From NCBI RefSeq assembly GCF_019510245.1, contig NZ_JAEKKT010000164.1:1-64000 (forward strand): 64,000 nt of DNA. The letters are read 5' to 3'. The notes beneath the pieces were generated by a model, which did not search any database, was not told the DNA's origin, and saw only the letters and a list, made by a program, of their open reading frames with translations. Shown piece by piece: positions 37,273-45,706 of this stretch; within the stretch, counting starts at the first letter, position 1, and every line of letters begins with the position of its first letter. The stretch comes from Streptomyces sp. (lineage in GTDB: Bacteria > Actinomycetota > Actinomycetes > Streptomycetales > Streptomycetaceae). Position numbers and translations under genes: made by a program.

Positions 37273-39624
37273 CTATGGGCGCTGTGAGGGGAAGGTCTGC
37301 TCGGTCCAGACCGTCTTCCCGTCGTTGGTGTAGCGGATACCCCAGTTCTGTGCGAGCTGCGCGCAGATGAACAGGCCGCGGCCGCCTTCGTCGACCGTTC
37401 GTGCGTGGCGCAGCCGCGGAGCGGAGATGCCGGAGTCGTGGACCTCGCAGGTGAGCTTCCGGTCGTTGATGAGGCGCAGGTGTACGGGCGGCGCGCCGTA
37501 CCGCAGGGCGTTGGTGACAAGCTCGCTGACGACTTCCTGCGTGTCGTAGGCGGTGTCCTCGTCCACGCCCCAGTCGGCGAGTTGGCGCCGGGCGTGGCGC
37601 CGCGCGACGGCGGGGGCGGTGGGCTCATCGTCCAGCGGCCAGGTGGCTACGCGGTCGGCGGGGAAGGAGTGGGTGCGGGCGAGGAGAAGGATGGCGTCGC
37701 CGGGAAGGGCATCGATGCGGAGTCGGTAGAGGATGTCGTCGCACAGGTCCTGCAGGGGTCGGTCGGTGTGGGCGAGCAAGCGCTGGAGCGGCTGCGTGCC
37801 GCTTGTGCCGTGCTCGGGCCGTGCCGCAAAGAGAAGCGAGGTCGTGTAGAGGGCGAGGACCTCTCCTTCGGCCAGGGTGACGGCGGTTGTGGCGTACGGG
37901 GGCCCTCCACCGCCGCCGAGGGCACCACCCGCAGCCAGCTCGACCACTCGGGTGCCGGAACCGGGGCCGGCGACGACGGGCGGCGGGTGTCCGGCGGAGG
38001 CGATGGTGCACGTCTGAGCGAACGGGTCGTAGAGCACGCACAGGCACGTCGCGCTGAGGGGCTGGCTGCGCACGGGGTCGCCGAGTGGCAGCGCCCTCCG
38101 CTCCCACGCGAGACGGGCCATGGTGTCGTCGAGCCGGGCGAGGAACTCGTCGGGTTCCAGGTCCAGTGCGGCGAGCGACTGCATGGCGGTCCGCAGCTGC
38201 CCCATGGTGACGGCGGTGTGGATGCCATGGCCGGCGACTTCCCCCACGACCAGGGCCGTACGGGCGCCGGGCAGGGCGCAGGCGTTGGACCAGCCCCCGG
38301 CGCCCCGGTCGTCGGCCACGTACAGGTCGGCGGTCTCGATCGCGGTCTGCGAGGGAGGAGCCGGGGGCAGCAGATGGCGCTGCAATGTCGCTGCGATGGT
38401 GTGCTCGCGGGTGTAGCGGCGGGCGTTGTCGATGCTCAGGGCGGTGTGCGTGGCCAGTTCCAGGGTGAGGGCGAGTTCCTTCTCGTCGAATCCGCCCAAT
38501 CGCTGGGTGCGGTAGAGGCTCAGCAGCCCGAGCGCCTTTCCGCGCAGCGTCAGCGGTGTGACGAGCAGGGCGCGTGCGCCGGATGCGCGAATCGCTTCGG
38601 CCCGCGCCGGATCGGCCGCCAGCCAGGGCGTGTCGGGGCCGAGGGCGATCGTGCGGGGCTTGAGGTCGGCCAGCGCCTGCGCGTACGGGGTCGGGAACGG
38701 CAGCGCGCGGACATCTCCCACCGGATGCGCCCGGGCCTGCTGGTCTCCGCCGCTGTTCCCGAAGGCGGCCCGACGCAGGGGCACACCCCGTCCCAGAGGG
38801 CTCAGCGGTGGTTCCTCTCCACGCACCACGGGCTCCACCACTTCCACGACGGCGATATCGGCGAACCCGGGGACCAGCGCGTGGACCAGTTCCTGGCAGG
38901 TGACCACGACCTCCAGGGTTTGTCCCACCCGCTCCCGGACGGCATACAGGGCCTGGACTCCGCGGCGTGCCTTCTCCTGATCCGTCACGTCGTGGGCCAC
39001 GACCACCGCCCTCGCTACATCCCGCAGGGGAAGCACGGTGACCGTATACGCGGGCGGGGGATCGCCGTTCGGGTCCGTCCACATCACGTGGTCCCTCGTC
39101 GAAGTACCGTCCGTCATGGCCTGGCGCAGCATGTTCTCCAGTTCGCCGGGGGAGGCAAGAGGCCACGCATCGGTGAGGGGGCGTCCTTGGATCTGCGGTG
39201 CGCTCGCGCCGGACAGGGCCTGAGCTGCCGCGTTGGCCGACACGACGTGCAACTCCTCGTCCACCACGAACAGAGCCTCTGCCATGTGGGCGGACAGCGC
39301 ATCGAGTACCGCGCTCTCGATGCCGGGCACCATTCCGTCCGCAGGTGGGAGAAAGATCCCCCACGTCACCGAACCGTCGTCCCGCAGCACCGGCCGCACA
39401 TGCAGGCCACCGCCGGCGGCGCCCACTGCAACATCAAGCAGGCCGTCATCCCTGCAGCGCTCCAGGTCACCACCACCTGGCGCGGGGACAGGGCTGACCA
39501 GGTCGGTCGCCGGCCGCCCGACCACCTCGCCCGCCGGCCGCCCCCACAACTCCTCCGCCTGGTGGCTCCACTGCACGACCACGCCCCCGCCGTCCACGAC
39601 CATCAGCGGCGTCTCGCCGGCCAT
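37273..39624 (-). CDS. PAS-GAF-PP2C-HATPase regulator with degenerate phosphatase site
   Basis: A 783-residue soluble regulator, ATG 39624 with GGAGGTGG. Domains in order: PAS-like (1-105), PAS (about 110-215, LFVVDEELHVVSANAAAQAL), GAF (about 235-395), SpoIIE-type PP2C (about 420-640) and an RsbW-like HATPase (about 660-783; VVSELVTNALRYG, CEVHDSGIS, GGRGLFICAQLAQNWG). Usual members switch anti-sigma/anti-anti-sigma systems. In the PP2C domain the expected GGDWYD, VVGDVxGHG and YTDGL Asp residues read GGWSNA, VVGEVAGHG and YTTSL, so phosphatase activity is probably lost while the kinase-like site is intact. Confidence 0.85.
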   Translation of the reverse strand: MAGETPLMVVDGGGVVVQWSHQAEELWGRPAGEVVGRPATDLVSPVPAPGGGDLERCRDDGLLDVAVGAAGGGLHVRPVLRDDGSVTWGIFLPPADGMVPGIESAVLDALSAHMAEALFVVDEELHVVSANAAAQALSGASAPQIQGRPLTDAWPLASPGELENMLRQAMTDGTSTRDHVMWTDPNGDPPPAYTVTVLPLRDVARAVVVAHDVTDQEKARRGVQALYAVRERVGQTLEVVVTCQELVHALVPGFADIAVVEVVEPVVRGEEPPLSPLGRGVPLRRAAFGNSGGDQQARAHPVGDVRALPFPTPYAQALADLKPRTIALGPDTPWLAADPARAEAIRASGARALLVTPLTLRGKALGLLSLYRTQRLGGFDEKELALTLELATHTALSIDNARRYTREHTIAATLQRHLLPPAPPSQTAIETADLYVADDRGAGGWSNACALPGARTALVVGEVAGHGIHTAVTMGQLRTAMQSLAALDLEPDEFLARLDDTMARLAWERRALPLGDPVRSQPLSATCLCVLYDPFAQTCTIASAGHPPPVVAGPGSGTRVVELAAGGALGGGGGPPYATTAVTLAEGEVLALYTTSLLFAARPEHGTSGTQPLQRLLAHTDRPLQDLCDDILYRLRIDALPGDAILLLARTHSFPADRVATWPLDDEPTAPAVARRHARRQLADWGVDEDTAYDTQEVVSELVTNALRYGAPPVHLRLINDRKLTCEVHDSGISAPRLRHARTVDEGGRGLFICAQLAQNWGIRYTNDGKTVWTEQTFPSQRP

Positions 39625-39890
39625 GGAAACCACCTCCGCCTTCCAGCTTGCCCGCCTGCCAGGGGCTGCGCCGCCGCAGATCGCACCCAGCCACGGCTCT
39701 GCACGAAGCGCGGAACGAGAAACCCCCTGTGACCTCCACTGGCGGACCCCGACGAACCCCGCGCGCCAAGCCCGAGGACGCCGGGTCGACCTGCGGATAC
39801 TCGCCGTCCCCGTCGGTTCCGACCGGGGCTTACAGGGGTCCCCAGGACCAGCGCCCAGGTGCGCGATGCCGACGAACCAGTGAACGATGA

Positions 39891-40379
39891 GAGGGGCGCC
39901 AGACTGATCAGGGCCACCGGATCGCCTGGCCGGGGCTGCGGCTGTGTCGTCGGCATCGGACCGTCGTCGCGGACCCACCCGGCGATGGCCGCGCCTGCTT
40001 CAACGGATACGCGCTGTGGACGTATCTCACCACGCCCTTCCTGCTGGCGATGCCCGGCTTCAGCGTCACCGAAATCGAACCGTGGCGGGAAGGCGACGAG
40101 CTCTGGCGCGGGCTGCGCGCCGCCTTCCCGCCCGACATCGCCAGCCACAGCACGCGACAGGACTTCTACTTCGGCCCCGACCATCTCCTGCGTCGGCATG
40201 ACTGCCACGTCGACATCGCAGGCGGGTTCGCCGCAGCACAGTACGTCTACGACATCGTGGAAGCAGACGGGATCCGCCTGCCCACCAAACGCCGGGCCTA
40301 CCGAAGCGATGCGGGCAACCGCCCGATCCTGGACCGGACGATGGTGTCCATCGACGTCAGCAACGCCCGGTTCACCTGA
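39891..40379 (+). pseudogene. Hypothetical protein, N-terminally truncated
   Basis: The frame opens after a TGA at 39888 and reads AWPGLRLCRRHRTVVADPPG, CFNGYALWTYLTTPFLLAMP, FYFGPDHLLRRHDCHVDIAG, GIRLPTKRRAYRSD and a stop at 40379. From memory this matches the last two thirds of a roughly 230-residue actinobacterial protein of unknown function (FYFDxxGLLRRHDYxVDVxGG and GIRLPTRRRxY are its hallmarks). No start codon with a ribosome site is seen; ATG 40050 would give 109 residues. Confidence 0.55.
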
Positions 40380-40389
40380 CGACGGGTGT

Positions 40390-41152
40390 TCATGCCCCAA
40401 GGGTGGCCAGCCAGCGCAAGGCGCTGAGGCTCGGCAGGAAGAAGTACTCGCCGCCGCGCGTGGTGACGAAGCGCTCGACGCCGTGCAGGCGACGCCGGAC
40501 GGGGTGCTGCGGGATCGTGAAGATGCCCGAGCCGTCGTTGTCGCCGGTGAGCAGGTCCTTCTCCACGTCGAGGCCGGCGAAGTTGCCGTCGTTGAACCAT
40601 TGCGATTCCACGAACTCGAACTGGCGGTCGAGGTGCGCGTTGACGGCGATGAACACGATGCCGCGGTCGGCGCCGTCGTCGTCCAGGGTGCCTGCCGGGA
40701 GTGGCGGACCGTAGCTGGTGCTCCGCCGGATCAGACGGTGGAGGTCGACGTCACCGATGATCTCCGAGTCACGAGGATTGGCACGCCTGGCGTGGGAGCC
40801 ACGGGGGCAGACCGCACCGTGCGGGTCGGAGGCGTAGAGGAAGTCGTTGTTGCGCTGCTCGTCCGCCCCCAGGTCCGGGTCGTCGTGCTCGGGCGCCAGG
40901 ATCAAGGGGGCTCCGCTCGGCCAGCGGCCCACGATCTTCGCGGCGAGCAGCGACTCCTCTTCCGGGCTGTGGGCGTTGTCGCGGAGGTACCGCCGGAAGG
41001 CGGCGACGCGTGTGTGCAGCTTCCGCCAGACCACGAACGTGCCGTTACGGCCCAGCACGTCCGGCTCCGGCATCGGGGGCAGGTTTCCCGTCTGATCGGG
41101 ATAGCCCAGCACGAACTCGCCCGCCCTGAGGGCGGGACCTCCACCTGGAGAC
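40390..41152 (-). pseudogene. Dyp-type peroxidase, C-terminal part
   Basis: About 245 residues that read as the C-terminal half of a large Dyp-type heme peroxidase: EFVLGYPDQTGNLPPMPEPD, NGTFVVWRKLHTRVAAFRRY, RRSTSYGPPLPAGTLDDDGA, FIAVNAHLDRQFEFVESQWF, LTGDNDGSGIFTIPQHPVRR. The first 150 or more residues are absent; upstream of GGGPALRAGEFVLG an in-frame stop occurs. A hairpin at 41120-41136 sits at the damaged end. As a peroxidase it would lack much of its heme pocket. Confidence 0.75.
41120..41136. repeat. Short GC hairpin at the Dyp breakpoint
   Basis: CCCGCCCTGAGGGCGGG has 8-bp arms around one base. Its form resembles end hairpins of IS200/IS605-type elements, and the minus-strand reading just beyond (KREPMLTPSLLG) is faintly like a TnpB tail. 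It could also be chance GC symmetry. Confidence 0.3.
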
Positions 41153-41476
41153 GCCGAGCAGAGAGGGCGTCAGCATGGGTTCTCTTTTCAGCCCGGACCA
41201 AAAAGCCGGCTCGCGAGTCGTGGTGGTCGGCGTGTCGAGGGTGACGCGTACGGCGACGTGTGGTCTCCCTACGGCCATGACGATCCGACTCGCCATGCGC
41301 TCACGTCGGGCTAATCAGCGGGCCGGACACGGTCCGCTTCAACGACTGACGACCTCGCGCTTTTGCACCGATAGGGCCAACGGTTCGAGCGCCATCCAGC
41401 CGAAGCGGTCACGACCATGGGAGCACCGGGGTCAGTCCTCGTTCACCCCTCCGAGACGGGACTGCAGGCGCTCGCG

Positions 41477-41749
41477 CTACGGCTTCACCACGTGGGCAGG
41501 ATCCCTCGTGGGTCTCACGCCGGCCTCGACGACCTCGGCGGCCGCGCCGCCCACGGCGAGTCGCCGTGCCGGTCCCGCCTCCGCCACGGGGGCCACCAGC
41601 ATGCCGTGACCGGCGCCGCTCGCCGCGGCGGATCCGGTGAAGACGTACGGCAGCCCGCGGTGGGCGTCGTTCCACGCGGGCACCGCCGTCTGCGAGAGCA
41701 GAGCGGCAGTGTAGGAGGCGACCCGGGGGCGAGCACTGCCGCGTACCCT
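41477..41749 (-). pseudogene. NrfD-like membrane subunit fragment
   Basis: The minus strand reads ASYTAALLSQTAVPAWNDAH, RGLPYVFTGSAAASGAGHGM, LVAPVAEAGPARRLAVGGAA and stops at 41477. This is the middle of NrfD, the membrane quinone-binding subunit of polysulfide/formate-dehydrogenase-like oxidoreductases (the VPAWxDAHxxLPxVFxGSAAA block). Both ends are missing. No partner iron-sulfur or molybdenum subunit lies nearby. Confidence 0.65.
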
Positions 41750-41849
41750 GTCCGAGCTGCTGGGGGCCGGCACAAAAATTTCTTCGACCTCTCGCGTTGC
41801 ACCTCCACGGGTGGCGGACACGTAGGGACGGAAGCAGCGAGAGGAAGCC

Positions 41850-42070
41850 ATGGCCACCGGCAGCGAGGACGAGTTCACCGATGTCTACCGCGCTCATTAC
41901 GAGGACGTGCTGCGTTTCGTCCGTCGCATGCTCACCCGATGAACGTGGATGACATCGTCGGCGAGACGTTTCTCGCGGCGTGGCGTCGTCGCAGCGAGCT
42001 GCCGGAGGACCCACGTCCGTGGCTCTTCGGCACTGCGCGCAACGCCATGCTGAACGCCCACCGCGGGGTC
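41850..42070 (+). pseudogene. ECF sigma factor, N-terminal fragment with frameshift
   Basis: From ATG 41850 after GAGAGGAAG: MATGSEDEFTDVYRAHYEDV, LRFVRRMLTR, stop. A shift at about 41927 continues AHPMNVDDIVGETFLAAWRR, RSELPEDPRPWLFGTARNAM, LNAHRG. Two extra bases (AT in CGCATGCTCACC) explain the shift. This is sigma region 2 of an ECF sigma factor. Region 4 is missing: homology stops near 42068 where another relic begins. Confidence 0.75.
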
Positions 42071-42136
42071 GGGTGGGTCGAGGTCGAAGACAAGGCGGGC
42101 GGGGTGGCCCAGGCCGTCCACGTGGCTCAGCTAGGG
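42062..42136 (-). pseudogene. LigD-like polymerase-domain micro-relic
   Basis: A 75-bp scrap reading LSHVDGLGHPARLVFDLDPP on the minus strand. HPxRLVFDLDPP is the metal-binding core of the LigD primase/polymerase domain used in non-homologous end joining. Too short to be sure, and it directly abuts the sigma-factor relic. Confidence 0.4.
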
Positions 42137-42179
42137 GTACCGGGTGATGCACGCCTGGTTGGCGACGTAAGCCAGGGTA

Positions 42180-42305
42180 GCCGTGTCGAAGCACTCGGCC
42201 TGCCCATGGCCGTCGGGAACCACGGGATGAACGCGATGTTGTTCGCGGTGGCGTAGTCGAGGACCTCCTCTGACGTACGGCCCCGGATCCCCGGCAACCG
42301 GCCCT
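42180..42305 (-). pseudogene. Aldo/keto reductase fragment
   Basis: The minus strand reads GRTSEEVLDYATANNIAFIP followed by WFP and unrelated sequence. This is the strand-7 region of aldo/keto reductases (EEVLDYCxANxIAFIPWxPL). About 40 residues remain. Confidence 0.5.
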
Positions 42306-42448
42306 GAGGTGAATGCAGGCAAGTACGGTCCGGCGGTCATGGTCACCGGTGTCGTGTGGGCGACGATCTGCGGCACCGGGAAGGTCCTGTCCGAGGGCCC
42401 GGCCTGTGTGCTGGGCGGAGCCTGCTGAGGCGCCAGCAAGGTGAGCGA

Positions 42449-43260
42449 ATGAACGTCTACGTCGAAGCCTCCTTCGACACCGCGGTGGCGAGCGGCCCCG
42501 GTGAATCGCTGGTCCAGTGGTTCCGCATGGCACGCGCCCAGCCGTTCCGGGACCTGGTGGAGGCGGAGGACGGCGGGGAGGTCACCTCTGAGGCGCGGAT
42601 CATCCGGGACATCGACGCCCCCCCGCGCCGCTTCACCCGCGATGGATGGGACCAGTTCGAGGCCGCTCTCTCCACCTTCCCCTGGGGGGCGGGGCTCACG
42701 TTCCTCACGCACGGCGAGGAACTGGATGAGCTGGGCCGGGCAAACTCCTATCACGTCCTCAGGGACGGTTCCATCTGGCGGGCGTCGGCCTCGGTGAGCG
42801 TGGATGCCCCGGACGACGCCGTGACCTGTACCGGGCTGGTCGACTTCCTCCACGCAGCACTGGACGCGAGCAATCCTGCCTTCGGTCGCATCGAGTGGCG
42901 CAACTTTGACGAACTCACCAACCGTGATGCCGTACTCAGCCGGAAGCCGCGCACGTCGCAGCGCGAGAGTCGGCGCTTCCTACGGGGCTACGCCTGGGCG
43001 ACGGTCTGTCCGGCGGAGCTGGCGGCACGGCTCGGCGGCGCCACGGCGCTGGAGAGCTCGGGGCCTTTCACCGGGTGCTCCCGCTCCGGGCGGGGGGTGT
43101 GCTGCTGCAGGCTTCGGAAACGCCGGCCGGATATACGGACCAGGTGACGGAGCGGGTGTTCGAGGCGCTGGCTCCCGTGCTGCCGCCAGGCGAACCCCGT
43201 CCGGACCCGGCTTACCCGGAGTTGCGCTTCGTACCACGTGCTGCCGGTGCAGTCCGCTGA
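42449..43260 (+). pseudogene. Unknown soluble protein, frameshifted near its end
   Basis: From ATG 42449 the frame gives MNVYVEASFDTAVASGPGES, WGAGLTFLTHGEELDELG, DFLHAALDASNPAFGRIEWR, and as read stops at 43147 (232 residues). At about 43068 one G appears lost from GGGGCC: restoring it changes the last 26 residues to SGAFHRVLPLRAGGVLLQAS, PAGYTDQVTERVFEALAPVL and a stop at 43260 (270 residues), which looks like natural protein. I do not recognize the family. Either product could be stable. Confidence 0.55.
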
Positions 43261-43766
43261 GCTGCTGCCCTGGCCGCGCCGACGCACCCTGACCGAGACA
43301 TGGCTGTTGCCCTCCCGGCGGTCGTGAAGTGCCGGTGGGTCGTCAACGAGACCCTATGGTCCTGGCGTCAGCCAGGCTGGAGCCGGCCGTGACCGGCAGG
43401 CGCATTCCGCACAGTCCCGCCACAGTCATGCTCGACTGCACTGCACGGAGCACGTTATTGCCGGCTTGATCGCTCGCGGGCTCTCCCCGCCCACACGGAC
43501 GGCCGGAGCCGTCTCACCTTCCTTCTGCATAGGCGCAGGTGGAATCCCGGGCCGAGAGGACGCTCCTCACGCAGTGCTCCCTGCGAAAGCAGTCCCAGTA
43601 ACTGGCGGCCTCGCTTGTCTGACGACCTTTCAGGCAAGTCGGCATCCAACCAGCATCAGTCCGAGACGGTCTTCCGTACGTGCTCTTGCTCGGTGGCTTC
43701 GAGACAGCATGATGTGCGCAGATCGAGCAGGTGAGGAGCCTGCCCGTCGCAGCGCACGATGTGCCG
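43261..43766. other. Non-coding stretch upstream of panD
   Basis: Roughly 500 bp with no supported gene on either strand. Open frames here are Arg/Pro/Ser-rich and lack ribosome sites or recognizable motifs. The panD promoter lies at its right edge. Confidence 0.4.
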
Positions 43767-43791
43767 GCAGGTCTTCGAGCCGAAGACCTGC
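43767..43791. promoter_or_regulatory. Inverted repeat at panD promoter
   Basis: GCAGGTCTTCG and its exact complement flank AGC (11-bp arms, 3-bp spacer). It ends 5 bp before TACAGT (43796), a possible -10 box, so it covers the -35 position of the panD promoter and ends 66 bp before the start codon. An operator is likelier than a terminator because no gene ends just upstream on the plus strand. Confidence 0.5.
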
Positions 43792-43857
43792 TGATGTACA
43801 GTGAAGGACGCCCCTGACCTGCAGAAAGCGGCGGGGAGCCGTCTTCCAGGAGTCCAA

Positions 43858-44277
43858 GTGCTGCGTACTCTGTTCAAGTCCAAGATCCACCGCGCCACCG
43901 TCACCCAGGCCGACCTGCACTACGTGGGATCCGTGACCATCGACGCCGACCTCCTCGACGCCGCCGACCTGCTGCCCGGCGAGCTGGTCCACATCGTCGA
44001 CATCACCAACGGCGCCCGGCTGGAGACGTACGTCATCGAGGGCGAGCGGGGCTCCGGGGTCATCGGGATCAACGGGGCGGCCGCCCACCTGGTCCACCCC
44101 GGAGACCTGGTGATCATCATCAGCTACGCTCAGGTCACCGACGCCGAGGCGCGTACGTTTCGGCCGCGGGTCGTGCACGTCGACCACGACAACCGGATCG
44201 TGGCCCTCGGCGCCGACCCGTCCGAGCCCGTACCCGGCTCGGACCAGGAGCGCAGCCCGCAGGCCGTGTCGGCCTGA
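43858..44277 (+). CDS. panD: Aspartate 1-decarboxylase
   Basis: A 139-residue pyruvoyl enzyme that makes beta-alanine from aspartate for pantothenate and CoA. From GTG 43858 the numbering is canonical: Lys9 in TLFKSKIHRATVT, and Gly24-Ser25 in HYVGSVTID, where self-cleavage turns Ser25 into the pyruvoyl group. GARLETYVIEGERGSG and NGAAAHLVHPGDLVIIISYA complete the family pattern. AGGAG lies 5 bp before the GTG; the longer reading from 43801 would spoil the numbering. The C-terminal tail is slightly longer than in E. coli. Confidence 0.95.
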   Translation: MLRTLFKSKIHRATVTQADLHYVGSVTIDADLLDAADLLPGELVHIVDITNGARLETYVIEGERGSGVIGINGAAAHLVHPGDLVIIISYAQVTDAEARTFRPRVVHVDHDNRIVALGADPSEPVPGSDQERSPQAVSA

Positions 44278-44298
44278 CCGAAGGACCAGGAGGGCGAC

Positions 44299-44643
44299 AT
44301 GAGCGACATCGAGATCCGCGACGACCGGGCGGCGGGCCGTCTGGAGGCGGTCGCCGGCGACGAAGTCGTCGGCCACATCGAGTACTTCGTCCTGGAGTCG
44401 CCCTCCCGGGCCCTCGTGCCCGTGCACACCATCGTGGAGCCGGAGCACGAGGGGAAGGGCATCGCGGGCAACCTCGCCCGCGAGCTGTACGCGATCTCCG
44501 AGCGCGAGGAGACCCCGGTGGCCCCGCTCTGCCCGTACGTCGTCAGGTGGGCCGAGCGCCACCCCGAGGTGGCGCCGACACCGGACCCCGAGCTGCTGCG
44601 CGCGGCGAAGGAGTGGCTGGTCGCCCACCCCGGCCGCTTCTGA
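44299..44643 (+). CDS. GNAT acetyltransferase, small YjdJ/NATD1 type
   Basis: A 114-residue protein with a strong AGGAGG site. HTIVEPEHEGKGIAGNLARE is the acetyl-CoA pyrophosphate loop (the usual Q/RxxGxG/A, here EHEGKGIAG), and VAPLCPYVVRWAERHPE closes the domain, as in YjdJ/NATD1 minimal GNATs, which may act on small molecules or proteins. It lies 21 bp after panD, so a shared transcript is likely, but the substrate is unknown. Confidence 0.85.
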   Translation: MSDIEIRDDRAAGRLEAVAGDEVVGHIEYFVLESPSRALVPVHTIVEPEHEGKGIAGNLARELYAISEREETPVAPLCPYVVRWAERHPEVAPTPDPELLRAAKEWLVAHPGRF

Positions 44644-44658
44644 GCGGGGCGGCCGCGC

Positions 44659-45303
44659 ATGCTCGCCCTCCTGCACACCTCGCCGCTCCACGTCCCCGTC
44701 TTCGACGCCCTGCGCGACGAGCACCACCCGGGCCTGGAGCTGCGCCACCACGTGGATCCGGCGCTCCTGGCCCGGGCCCGCCGGGACGGCCCCGAGGCGG
44801 TCGCCAGGGACGTCACCGCGGCCCTCCGCCGGGCAGCGAGCTCCGATGCCAGGGCCCTGCTCTGCACCTGCTCGACGATCGGCGAGGTCGCGGAGCGGGC
44901 CGCCGCCGAGGTCGGCGTACCGGTCGTCCGCGGCGACCGCCCGATGGCGGCCGCGGCAGTGGCGGCGGGCCTCCGTATCGCCGTCCTGGCGACGGTCGAG
45001 AGCACCCTGCCGCCCACCCTGGCCCTGCTCGACGACGAGGCGCGCCGCGCGGACCGCCCGATCCGCACCCGCGCCCAGGTCGTACCGGACGCCTGGACCC
45101 GCTTCGAGGCCGGTGACATCGAGGGATGCGCCCGCCTGGTGGCCGCCGCGGCGGACGCCGTCACCGACGCCGACGTGATCGTCCTGGCCCAGGCCTCCAT
45201 GACCCCGGCCGCGAGGTTCGCGACCACGGCGGTCCCGGTGCTCTCCAGCCCACGCCCGGGCCTCGCGGCGGCTGCGAGGAGTGCAGGAGCGCCGGTCGGG
45301 TAG
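44659..45303 (+). CDS. Aspartate/glutamate racemase-family protein
   Basis: A 214-residue protein with the Asp/Glu racemase-hydantoin racemase fold. The first catalytic Cys region is ARALLCTCSTIGEVAERAAA; the second, normally a Cys near residue 180, reads VIVLAQASMTPA with no Cys. A one-cysteine form suggests it is not a classic racemase. It is 15 bp after the GNAT gene and probably in the panD transcription unit. Function is not predictable. Confidence 0.75.
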   Translation: MLALLHTSPLHVPVFDALRDEHHPGLELRHHVDPALLARARRDGPEAVARDVTAALRRAASSDARALLCTCSTIGEVAERAAAEVGVPVVRGDRPMAAAAVAAGLRIAVLATVESTLPPTLALLDDEARRADRPIRTRAQVVPDAWTRFEAGDIEGCARLVAAAADAVTDADVIVLAQASMTPAARFATTAVPVLSSPRPGLAAAARSAGAPVG

Positions 45304-45339
45304 GTGGCCCAGTAGACCAGCCATCGCCCGGAGGACACC

Positions 45340-45531
45340 ATGACGACCCCACCCCCATCCCCCCAACCTCCGGACCCCTACCCCAGCCCGGTCCCCACCC
45401 CCCAACCACCCCCCGCACCCGAACCAACCCCCCCACCCCAGCCCCCGACACCCCCGCCCCCCGGCCCATCCCCGATCCCCCCGGGCCCAGAACCCACCCC
45501 CACCCCAGAACCGGGCCCACCCCTGACCTGA
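45340..45531 (+). CDS. Proline-rich short reading frame, doubtful gene
   Basis: A 63-codon frame from ATG 45340 with a good CCGGAGGACACC site. Nearly half the residues are Pro with Thr, Glu, Gln and Ser between. It has no signal peptide or anchor. The C-run composition of the DNA could produce this by chance, but the ribosome site is good. It may be the stump of a lost surface protein. Confidence 0.35.
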   Translation: MTTPPPSPQPPDPYPSPVPTPQPPPAPEPTPPPQPPTPPPPGPSPIPPGPEPTPTPEPGPPLT

Positions 45532-45589
45532 CCACCCCCTGGGACACCGCGAACTACGCCATACCCCCGACAAACAAGCCCACCCCCTT

Positions 45590-45674
45590 GGGGCGCGGGG
45601 AACTGCGCGAAACCCCCAACGCGCCGGCACCCGACGAGCAACGTCGCGCGGGGCGCGGGGAACTGCGCGAAACC
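45590..45674 (+). repeat. Two copies of Streptomyces GGGGCGCGGGGAACTGCGC repeat
   Basis: The 25-bp element, core GGGGCGCGGGGAACTGCGC followed by GAAACC, occurs at 45590-45614 and 45650-45674, exactly 60 bp apart, between two genes. From memory this sequence recurs in intergenic DNA of many Streptomyces genomes; its role is not established. Confidence 0.75.
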
Positions 45675-45706
45675 GCAGATCGCCCGCACCCCGCGAACGC
45701 CGGACG

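Noticed and set aside
45340..45540. C-rich run as a possible CRISPR or repeat array
   Set aside because: There is no regular repeat-spacer pattern; it is simple sequence encoding a Pro-rich frame. No CRISPR array was seen anywhere in the window.
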